64,000 nt of DNA from Symbiodinium sp. CCMP2592 (Eukaryota > Sar > Dinophyceae > Suessiales > Symbiodiniaceae): NCBI GenBank assembly GCA_905221615.1, contig CAJNDT010002001.1, positions 1,512,381-1,576,380 on the forward strand. Direction: 5' to 3'. Shown piece after piece: positions 48,771-59,300 of this stretch. How positions within the stretch are numbered: position 1 is the stretch's first letter; every line of letters starts with the position of its first letter. The notes below the pieces were generated by a model. It had not been told where the DNA came from and did not search any database. It saw nothing but the letters and a program-made list of their open reading frames with translations. The translations under genes and the position numbers were made by a program.

Positions 48771-49924
48771 ATCACGATGTCGCAGCTGGCACGGTCACCC
48801 GATTTCATGTGATCGAGCGCCGAGCGCGCTTTAATCCCACCTCAGTGAAGGACTGTCCTGTCGATCCTGTGACCTTGACAGATGTCAGGATGACTATGGC
48901 CATGACCGATGGCACGGAATTTACGTTGCAGGATTCATGGAGATCATCCGATGTGCGATCTCTGCCATGTCGATGGACAGGAAAGACAGTTTTCGTTATC
49001 GGTTCTTCTGCCAAAACACAGATCAAGGTTCGAACCAGTCTGCCGAATAACGACGGAACAGAGCGCCGAGTGCAAACAGCGAACGGCTATTATGGCCACG
49101 CCTTACGTGCGAAGGGACGTGTTGTAGTCCCTGCTAAATCTCGCGCCTGTGTTGTTACTGACCTTGAATTCGATCCCCCAAGCGGCATGTCGGCCCGCCT
49201 TCAGCCGCTTCGCGGTAGTGGCCTCGATATTTGTCCGGCCATGTATACGTACAACGAAGGGGCTACCCAATCCGGGGTCGACGTCCTTAATCCTACCGAC
49301 ACCGATCTTATTGTCGAACCAGGACAGGATGTGGCAGTGGTTCAGTTTTATACTTCCGTGCTAGCCGCAGTTGACCTTGATTTCACAGATGAGGATACCG
49401 GGGATGGTACTTCTGCACCGGTAGAGCCCTCCAACGACTGTCTGGATACCGATGCAGCACCTGCGATGTCTATTCGTTCCGATCCTCATTCGCATCGCTC
49501 TCCAGACTCTTCGGTGTTCTTTTACAGCGCGTGTGTCGCACGGCCTGTTGATCGAAAAGAACGTGCCGCTAATCCCAAGGCCAAGGCCGCCCTTGATAAG
49601 GAGTGGAACAAACTTATCAATCAGGGCTGCTGGGATTACGCCTCCGTGCGTGAATGGCGCGATGTATCTAACGAGGCCATGGCGAAAGGAGAGACGGCCC
49701 ATGTTGGTCGTATCTTCGATATATGCGTGGAAAAGAACTCCGAGCTTCCAGAATCCGATCCAAATCGAAAATTTAAGGGTCGTGTCGTGTTTGAGGGCTG
49801 TCATGTCAAAGATGAAGGCAACAATTGGGCGATTTTCTCCGAGATAACTTCATGCCCCGCGACCATGGAGGCAGGGAAGGCCGCTGATGCTTTCGGTCTC
49901 TTGCCCGGTCACGACCTGGAGCGC
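48764..49924 (+). pseudogene. Reverse transcriptase, 5' half (interrupted)
   Basis: Frame 2 is open from 48764; no ATG at the start, so it depends on upstream translation. The N-terminal part includes a dUTPase-like looking beta-rich stretch (GSGLDICPAMYTYNEG, PTDTDLIVEPGQDVAVVQF) that I cannot assign firmly. From about 49590 the Copia RT begins: ALDKEWNKLINQGCWD, KGRVVFEGCHVKDE, ITSCPATMEAGKAADAFGL. The domain is cut within the motif that would lead to the first catalytic aspartate, by the insert 49925-50114. The frame runs on into the insert to a stop at 49969. Confidence 0.8.
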
Positions 49925-50114
49925 CCTTTGATACACAAATTTCCGCTCGAAACGCACGCGGGCGCATAACACCGCATACGGGCGCATAATGCCGCATATG
50001 GGCACAACACAACCCGCAAAACGAGCGCATAAACCCGCCAATCGAGCGCATATTCCCGCAAACGAGCGCAAACTGATCTGGCACAAATTCGAGCGGAAAT
50101 AAGTGTATCAAAGG
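49925..50114. mobile_element. 190-bp MITE-like insert in RT of element 2
   Basis: 27-bp terminal inverted repeats with two mismatches (start CCTTTGATACACAAATTTCC at 49925; inverse end at 50088-50114). The inside is made of about 20-bp direct repeats with gcgcata and cgagcgcataaacccgcc phrases. A target duplication was not resolved. The insertion splits the RT domain and shifts its frame. Confidence 0.85.
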
Positions 50115-50127
50115 AGGGTCTAGGGAA

Positions 50128-52380
50128 ATACAAGTTGCTGACGGCGAGTCCGCCTACACTCAAGCTAAGCTTGGTGGCCCCGCCACATGGGTGCGACTGC
50201 CCAAAGATCGATGGCTGCCCGAATGGCATGGGAAGTATCATGACCCGGTTGTGCGTCTTGTATTGGCCCTTTACGGGCACCCGGATGCCGGTGGGTTCTG
50301 GGAACAGCATTGCGAAAAGGCTCTCCGCTCTGTTGGCTTCGAGCAATGCCCTGACTGGAAGAGCGTGTTTCGCCATCCCAAGCTTAACCTTATGCTTGTG
50401 GTCTACGTCGATGATTTTAAGCTCAGTGGACCAAAGGCCAATCTGGCCACAGGGTGGGAGCTCATGGCATCAAAGATTAAGTTGGAGCCGCCCTCGAGCA
50501 TCAAACGTTATTTGGGTTGTGAGCATGTTACTTTCTCTCATGTTGTTCCTAATTCTTTTGATCCGCGCTCCTATTGGACGCGTTTCGAGGAACCCAAGAA
50601 GGCATTTCCCGAGCTCACTTTTGGCGATCGTGACACTACTGTCGCTCATGGCTCTGTCGGTCCTCGCGAAATCCGAATGATCAAGTACGATATGCGATCT
50701 TTCATGGAGCAATGTGTCTCTCGCTATGTCGAGCTCTGTGGTCCGAAATACAAAGCCACCTTGCGGTCGGCTGACACGCCGTTTCTCGATGAGTCACGAC
50801 CGGAGTTCGATACTAATCCGGATCGTCCCGAGGTGAACCGTTTGTTGGGCCATCCCACCGATACGCCTATACCTCCTGGTAAGGGCGTTCTCGGTGACTG
50901 CGCTGCCGCTGTCCTGATGAAAATCTTGTATGGTGCTCGCATGGGGCGATACGATCTCATCCGTCCTGTGCAGGCACTTGCTAGTCTCATCACCAAGTGG
51001 GATGGTTTGTGTGACAAGAAGCTCCATCGTTTGGTGTGTTATATCAACTCCACCCTCGATCTCAATTTATATGGTTGGATTGGTGATGCGCCCGAGATGT
51101 TAGAGCTTGTGCTCTATTGCGATGCTGATCTTGCGGGCGACCGCACTGATTCCAAGAGCACGTCTGGTGTCTTCGTGTGTCTTCTTGGCCCGCGTAGCTT
51201 TATGCCTCTTAATGCGCTGTCCAAGAAGCAGACTTCTGTGTCAAAGTCTACTCCCGAAGCCGAAATTGTCTCCCTTGATCACGCCGTCTATAAACTGGGA
51301 TTGCCCGCTCTCTCCATGTGGGAGTATATGTTGGGTCGTCGCTTCCGTTTGCGTGTCATGGAAGACAATGAAGCTGCCATCCGAGTCATTATCACTGGTC
51401 ACAATCCTAATATGCGTCATATGTCCCGTACCCAGCGTATCGATATTTCTGCGTTGAATGAACGCTACCACGCTGGTGACTTTCTATTTGTGACGTGTCC
51501 CTCTCAGTTTGAGGCTGGTGATATCCTGACCAAGGCCTGCACTGATGCCAAAGTGTGGGGTCGCAACCTTATGTCTATTGGTCATTTTCGCAAAGGTACT
51601 CTTATTTCCTCTGGTATGCTGTCTGCCGCTCCCGCTCTCTCTGCTCTCCCCTCTGTCTGTCCAACCAGGGGGGTACATCTTGAAACTGGTCACAGTCCCT
51701 TCAACGATTTCATCCTCGAAATGTCTCGTCAGGGGGGTATTTCAATTGATGATGCTCACCAATTCGGAGCAGCCATAAAATGTATTCATATCGGAGGCGA
51801 AGGCATAAACCGATTCCCTCATGCTCGAAGTATCAACCTCAGTCTCGATGATAATGCAAAGGGGATTGCTAGTTCGAACATCAGGGTTCCGCCTACGCCT
51901 GCGGTATGTATTGTTACTGTTCCGATTGCTGGCACCGCTAACAAAAGAGAAGCCGATTTCAAGAGCAGGGGTTGGAAAGAAATGAGGGGCGACCTCAAAG
52001 AAAAAGGATGGGAAGCCAAGAAATTACTCGGGTACGCTTCCGCTGCCCGGTCATCTGGAATCCCTGTATTCCTTGTGCTACCGAAGGGAAACCCATTGTG
52101 GGGTAGGGAGTACATAAGACGATGGTCTGAATCGCACGAGCTTTGCCCAGTTAAGCTGTGTTCGTGCTCCTCTGGTCGATGTTCTCAGCATGCGTGGATG
52201 TGCGAGATTTTCATGCCCGCCCGGTTTGGGCCCATCTTCATGTCACGATTTGCATGCAATCACAAGAAGGCCAAAAGGGTCGACCCGAAAGAGCTTCGAT
52301 TTGCATTGTGGGCTGTGCTAGAACATTTCATCAATTCTGCGGTTTTTGGCTCACAACAATCCGCGTTGCCGATTGCTTAA
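50128..52380 (+). pseudogene. Reverse transcriptase 3' half, RNase H and C-terminal extension of element 2
   Basis: Frame 1; RT similarity resumes at about 50128 (VADGESAYTQAKLGG), the first ATG being at 50191. RT: WVRLPKDRW, VVRLVLALYGHPDAGGFWE, catalytic YVDD at about 50404. RNase H: YCDADLAGDRTDSKSTSG, SKSTPEAEIVSL, EDNEAAI, QFEAGDILTKA. After about 51620 there is a 250-residue extension with CSCSSGRCSQHAWMC and a hydrophobic FLVLPKGNPLWG stretch. The latter is loosely reminiscent of the ENP-type stretch of the methyltransferase-like domain of element 1, which would be in a different place; not a firm call. Called pseudogene because the first RT half is separated by the MITE. Confidence 0.82.
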
Positions 52381-52460
52381 ACAAAGACGCCAAGGCCATG
52401 CACATACTTACACACTCACACTTGACTATAGCTTGCTAGGGAGCTCTAAGGGCAACGATC
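52381..52460 (+). other. Short spacer between pol and accessory ORF of element 2
   Basis: 80 bases, no structure recognised; no clear PPT or splice acceptor. Confidence 0.4.
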
Positions 52461-53327
52461 ATGGATCACCTTCATCAACCGACCATCACAGACCACCTCT
52501 ACTACGACTCAGTCCATAGCCCACTTGCGCTCCCTGCTAGGACAGGTTGTAGCTGCCACGGGCTGCGAATTTCTCCGCGCTGCCGCCGCTGCTGGACGAT
52601 GGGGGGAAAGAACAAGCAGCCACCGAAGAAGGCTGCCGCCAAGACACCGGCTGCCCGATCACCTCAGCCGAAATCTCCCTCGCCATGCGGGGAAGGCCTT
52701 CCGAGCGGCCCGATTGCGCCAACTACGGAAAGGCCTCCTGCTCCGCCGATCCCTACGGAGCAGGACGCCAACATGGGCGCCGATGAAGCCCCAGTCCCGA
52801 TTCAGACCCCGAGAGATGAGTCTACTGGGGGTGGGAAGCGCTCCGAGGACGTTCCGATAGGATTGAGGATGAAAGCAATGATGCTGAAGATCGGGGTCCA
52901 AGAGATCCCACAGGCCTCAATCTGGCAGCGCCTCGAACAGCTGGCATGCAACTCTGGTTTCGACCTAAAGCTGCATCAGCTAGTTGACTCCTTCCTCCTC
53001 TCTAATCATCCGCTTGCGGATAAGCAGAGGAAGCAGTATCCCCGAGAGTTTATGGACTTCGTCGATCGATACAGGGTGATGTGCGCTGTTGCATTTTCCC
53101 GAGTGGCAACGTTGTCCGGTGACGCCGCAGGGGTCCGCGAGAAAATGGACCTTACGATGGCATTGGCTCGCCACTGTATGCACTTCCAAGCGCAAACCTT
53201 TAAGGGGTCTCGAGAGACACTGAGCAACGATACGCTCCGTCTCATGGGAACCTGTTACATTCCGTCGCCTCTTGCGAGTTGGAATCGAAATCTCATGGGA
53301 TACAGCAGTTCGTCTGCGGAACAGTGA
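52461..53327 (+). CDS. Accessory ORF of element 2, N-terminal part (to UGA)
   Basis: 288 codons from an ATG. Pro/Ala/Lys-rich first 130 residues with QPPKKAAAKTPAARS, then a helical domain (residues about 130-280, VPIGLRMKAMMLKIGVQEI...). Not recognised. It ends at a single UGA (53325-53327) and the same frame continues open for 2686 codons. A readthrough polyprotein or one nonsense mutation are the two simple readings. Confidence 0.7.
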   Translation: MDHLHQPTITDHLYYDSVHSPLALPARTGCSCHGLRISPRCRRCWTMGGKNKQPPKKAAAKTPAARSPQPKSPSPCGEGLPSGPIAPTTERPPAPPIPTEQDANMGADEAPVPIQTPRDESTGGGKRSEDVPIGLRMKAMMLKIGVQEIPQASIWQRLEQLACNSGFDLKLHQLVDSFLLSNHPLADKQRKQYPREFMDFVDRYRVMCAVAFSRVATLSGDAAGVREKMDLTMALARHCMHFQAQTFKGSRETLSNDTLRLMGTCYIPSPLASWNRNLMGYSSSSAEQ

Positions 53328-53330
53328 TGG

Positions 53331-56300
53331 TTGAGGACCGATACGAGTATCAAGCACAACGACCTCACCAAGCTGTCGCCCATTGAGTTGTCAAGGGATG
53401 TGGTCAACCCGGCTGAAGCCGCGAGGTTCTTCAAGGGATTTCTGCAGCTCAGGCCGACACTTTCTTTCATCCCTGGGGCGTTTCTGGCAATCAAGGCCCT
53501 TAACCGATTTCCCACGCTGAATTCTCTGAAAGAGCAAGCGAGTCACCTCGAGAATGATCGCAAGGAACACGGCTACGATCTACCTGCCGTGGATGCGAAC
53601 GGGATTGGTGAAGTGGCCGCCTTTCGCAACGAAGACGACGATGAGAATAACCCGCTGATGCGCGGGTGGGCCTCGTTCATGAACACGATGGCTGAGGCCT
53701 ACCCCGGGCGATGCGTCAGCATCGATGATACGCTCAATTGGGGAGCCAGCACCCAAATGACCTACGAGGACGGTGCGTCACAGATCACCATCCGCCCGAC
53801 TGACGGGTGGGTGTATGTCCCAGCGATGAATTCGGACATATACGATCCTCAGGAGACGTACCTCCACGGAACGAATCTCCGATACCTCTGGTCGATTCTT
53901 GCTCACGGAGGCTTGTTCGGAGAGGATTACGTGACGGATGATCATGGAAGTCACGAACCCTGCGTCTGGGTGACTGGACACGCCCCCGAGGCTGCCGGTA
54001 GCTATGCATCTGGCACGTACCTCGGCGGAGGCTACTGGTTCCAGGTGATGATCTGCGTCTCCCGAACTATGGTGAACAGCCACAGTCGCACGACAAAGAA
54101 GCTGGGGGGATCCCAGAAACAGATCCGCGTAGGAACTCGATTTCTCGAGCTGTGCGGAATCGCGTTCAGGCCCTTCCGCCTCTTGGATGACCGCGAGCAA
54201 GGGGTTTCTACTTCCCCAAACTACGTCATCCACGGACACCGATTCCTCAGTGCCGATGGGACGAAAGCCGTGGCCTGGCACCCGTGGATGGAGGCGAGCC
54301 CGATCGATCCTCGCATTCTGAAGCTGCTGGGAGACAGTGTCGCGCGCGACAATGTTGAGTTTGCCGACCTAACGATTCAGGGGGGCAACACTACCCAACA
54401 GGCTGCATCTACCGAGACGGAGCAGCCTGTGGCGACCGCGGCCGATGATCATGCTGCGGCGAGTGGTGGTGAGGCAACGGAGCGAATCACCGTCAACCCG
54501 GTAGTGCTTCGACGCAATCACTGGATGCCCGACTCGTACGGGACGAGTGAGCAAGCCACTGTCGGTGGAAGGTATGCATTGCTATCCGAGCTCCAGTCCT
54601 CTAGCTACCGAATCGAGCTGGCTCCTTTCTTTCAGTCGCGTGCACCCATGCTGGGTGAGGAAGGCAGCCAAGGCTTGCCCAAGCCTACAAAGCTCGAGAC
54701 AATAGCCGGAGGACCCTCCAAAGAGTGGGAGGCATGGTGCAGGCACTACCGAAAAGCATACGGTGCTCTGCTCGGCAACTTCGGCAAGAATATCAAGGGT
54801 ATCGTATACGATGAAGAAAATACGACGGATATCATTGGCGCGCTTATTTGGAGCCCAGCCGATGCCCTTGTGGCTGTCTCGATTCACGGGATCCGAACGG
54901 TCACGACCATGGCATCCACGATTGCATTTGGAGGTGCTCCGCCAACGATCAAGCCGGCAGTACCCAGCAAGCCGCAGAGATTCGTTGTCATGCACGATGG
55001 CCTGCTAACCTTCAGATCTGCCAAATCCTGGCACGCTGGTGAGATGAACACCCATCTGAAGAACGCGCTGGCAAGCTTTGGATTCCCTGAGTCCGAAGTT
55101 CGGGTACAGGCGTTTGATGAGGGCGAAAAGCTCAAGGAGATGGTAGACACTCTCGAGCTGATGCAGAGTGACCCATCTGTCCCGCCATCGAACGTTCACA
55201 TCCTCATCCTCTGGAAAGGAGACGAGTTGTGGAAGATGGACCAAGGCTGGAATAAGCTGACTGGTGACATCGATATGGCACGATCACAATACGCCAAAGT
55301 GACCGCCCGGGACGCCCTTGAGAAGTATAACACGATCTACGGATCGGTGTCCCTTTGCGGACCAGTGTCACCGAGCATGGGTTTCCTTCCGACTCTTCCT
55401 GGCCCTCTCTTCGAGAAATACAGAGAGGAGATGAGGTCGATCTGGGACGAAATCAGGAGGTCCAACTTCCTTTCCCTGTCGTTTGACGCTATCCTGGAAG
55501 GACTACCGTACCTGAAAGGATATCACATCATGCATGAGTCCAAAACGATCGGGGTCCTATGTACCCGTATCTGCTCGATGTTTACACTGGCGGCTCTCGC
55601 ACGATTTCCGTCTTACGCTACACGACGGGAGTATCAGATTGCCCACGATAAGCTGTGGGCGCGCACTCCAGTTCCGGAAGAAAGGTCGACTGGCACGGTG
55701 AAGGCCATTGTGCACTCCACAGTGCAGGACCTTATCGAAGGGGCAGATCGCGGCGCTGATCATCGAGCCGCAAAGACCGTTGACATGAGTCAGCTTGGCT
55801 TCGATGACGAAGATGAAGAGGAGATGGCTGACGATGCAGGTCCGGCTGCTCCTGAGAATCCGATTAAACAGGAACAGACGTCTTTGGCTGATCTGCCGGG
55901 TATTCGTCATCCGGATCCGATTGAGCTGCCCGCTACTCCCGTGCATGGCCAGGCAATGCCGGTATCGCCCGGCCTTGCTCCGGCTGCTGCGAACGATGAA
56001 GAGTCTAGCGATAGCTCCGATGGCGACGGACAGCAAGGGGATGGCGATGCAGCGATGCCTGCGGTCAAGAAAGAGGAATCCGATGAGGAGTTTAATGAGC
56101 TTCTCGAAGGAATGACTGAAGCATTCGAGAACTTGCCTACTCCCCGGGATGCAGAGCGAACAGTCGCCGCCAATCGGGATGCTGCACGACCACCCGCCGT
56201 GCCGGCGATCCCGCTATCTGCGATGAAGAAGCCGAAGCCGTTCAGTGGTGTGGAAGCCGCGGGACCTACTGCCGAGGGTCGCCAAGGCTATGCGCACTTC

Positions 56301-59300
56301 GAGAGCCAAGTCAGTGAAGCTGAGGCTCGACGTGAACAGGCTGCTAAAATGAAGGCGCATATCGCGGAAGTGGCGAAGGGCGCCACGGGAGTTGAGAATG
56401 CCGAACACCTTCGATCCATTGCCGATGGGCTAGCCAGGGTCATGGACCCGAACATAAACGATGACAATGTGTTCCAGGGTGCCATGTATCCTCCGGGTGA
56501 CTATGCGCTTGACGCTGTCACGAACCGGCTGGCCCAGGGCCGACGCCGAGTTGAGTCGAACAGCAATCTCATCAGGGAGATGGCCAGCGACCGATTTACG
56601 CCTGTGCTCATCAACCGAGATACTGGTGAGACTGTGTCCGCCATTGATGCACGGTGGACCCCGGAGTATGGAAACAGGGGGGAGCTTGAGGCCAAGGTTG
56701 GTGCGATTATCTCCAACCTGGATGCAGTTGTCGCAAGCATGTCGACCCTTCCTGTGTTCCATCCGCACATTCCCTCAACATATGGTATGGCCCGATCGCT
56801 TCTCAACACATACCAGTCATTGCAGATTGCCATCCGACACCGCGGCATGGGTGCGATGTCCTTTGAACAGATGGTGTTCAAGCCAGAGGACCTTGAGGTT
56901 CCGACTCCCGATGACTGGCCGGACCTTATTGCGCCTACCCCTGGAAAAGTCATTCAATCCATGCGGGTGGCCCTGGTGAACAACACGGCGGCAAGGTTGA
57001 CGAGAGAGGACCTCAAGCTGCCACCGGGCTTCGCCATGCAACGACGAGTGACTGAGTTCCGTAAGCCGGAGGAAGATCCAGTGCAGAGCCTGATGGGGCT
57101 CACCGATGACTTGAGCTACGGCACTACTGGTCGATCTGGGGATGACAGATTGTCCCAGTTCCAGCGTAGTATGGCAGTACAGCTGCGGAACACTGCTGGA
57201 TTCCTTGCGAGTGAGTTCCAGAAGCATGCCCGATCTATTGCCGCTTCTTCCTCGCGTCGCAGTGATGCTTCAGGTGCCCTGAGTAGCCAGGGTGATGGCG
57301 CGGCGGACAACGATCTTCCGTCCACTGAACAGGTTAGTGTTGCATCTGAGCGCGCGATTGCGCCGCCTCCGCCAAACGTGGCTCCTCCTCCTCCGCCTAC
57401 TGCGGCAGCACCTCCGAGGGCGTCCGAAGAGAGTGCAAAGGAGGATGACGATGATACCAAAATGGATGATGACACGGCCGGTCAGAAACCCGAGCAGAAA
57501 CCCGAGGAGGACGCAGATATGGGTAGCGGGAAGGAGCTGCAAGACGAGGTCCCCGGCAAGGCCCCGCCGCCAGCTGCCCGAACCGCTGAGAGCCCTCCGG
57601 AACACGGCCTGCGTTCCAGTCCTCCGAATGACATGGTTGCTCAGGGAGCCGCGCTCTCCGGTGCTCGAGGGCCGGATATCGACATTGACCCGGCCAGCAC
57701 CACAGCCGATCAAGCGGCAAATGATCCGAGAAATTTCCGGATCGAGGGCCCTGGTATCAAGGCGACAACGATTCATCGCCCTGACCAGATGCCCGAGAGG
57801 GGTGTCGACTCTATTGCACCGATTGTGCAGTATGAAATGACGTCCGTCCCGATTGCGCTGACTGACTTCGTCGTCCCGGGACTCGACATGGGCATCGATG
57901 ATTCCGTCCATGGTCGGCTGGTCTCCGCGACCTGTCTCCCACCGACTGACGAACAGCGCAAATATTCGAGGCGCCGATTCGCTATGCTGTCCTCGAATCA
58001 GACGGTGTACTTGAACGTCGCACTTCACAAGAAACCGGTGAAAGGAGATCACGATTCTTTCCTCCGACCGGAGTCTTACGAGGATTGCCGCGAGATCCAT
58101 GACGCTGTCCGAGCATACAATGCTAAGGAGGCAAAGTTCCGATCCGTCGGCGGAACATCCGTGTCATGCAGCCGATTGTTGATCGATGACGCACAAAACA
58201 TCCCTGCTGCCAGGATTCCGGACGCCGGAATGATCAACTTGGTGCGGAAACTGCTGTTCCGAGTGCTGACGCAAACGAAGGAGTATCCTTCCGCTACTGC
58301 CGAGAGAACGCAGAATCGCCCCCAGGATCAAGAAAGGGGCATTCCCTTGTATTCGCGCTTCGACCAGAGTGGCATTATCGCTTTCGATGTCATTCCGATG
58401 TACATGGAGCGTGAGAGGGAATACATGAAGGCCAACGCCGGAGAGAACGATGGCCGAATCCTTCTCCAGACAAATATTCTGGATGAGCGAGGCGAACCGA
58501 CCGAGATCACTACCCGATGCATTATGGAGATCGCTCGGACGGACAACAACCGAATGTTTGAGTTCTTCTACTCGACGATCGACAACGATGGAAGTCCTCA
58601 ATTTGTCGGCATTCGAGCCACCTACGGTTTCGGCCCTGATAACTTCAACCGATTCCGACTGCTGACCAAGTGCCAGCACGGGCCATTTATCCAGCTCGCT
58701 CAGGATCATTACGTCGCTGGCGAGAGGAAAAGAAATGTGGCCCGATACCATCCTCAGTATGGATGGGGATGCGCAACGATTCGCGAATTCTTCGGGTACA
58801 TGAGCGATTGCAAGCTCAATCCTCCGAAAGGACGGCTGTTCCTCACTCTGCTCCCGTATGCTCCCGGATCTGGGAACAACAATGAGTGGGAAGAGGTGTA
58901 CATGAACGTCCGAATGAACCCGGGGCGTGAGACGCTTTCGAACACCGCGTCATCACAATCCATGCTCCCTGAAGGGATGGGATCCAACCGCATGATCGTG
59001 TTTGCGATTGATTTGCACATGATTGCGGCGGGAATCAATCCGATTGCATTCCACCCGAGGGGATATTATGCGATCAAAGACAGTATCCCTCTCGCCTGTA
59101 TGCCCATTGCATACTTCATGGACACGGGATCCCTCGTGTTCAACACGGCCTTCAAATATGTTGGAGGCCCAAAGTTCGGCACTGGCCCCAAGAGAGGAGA
59201 CCACAAACGAGAAACGTGGCCGCTTGCTAGTTTCGACTGCCCCATGTGCGGAGCATCATTCCCGGTGGGTCTCCACATGTGTCACTCTTGCACCAAGCCG

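Noticed and set aside
57270-58100. 276-codon minus ORF
   Set aside because: Antisense shadow of the giant accessory ORF; no motif.
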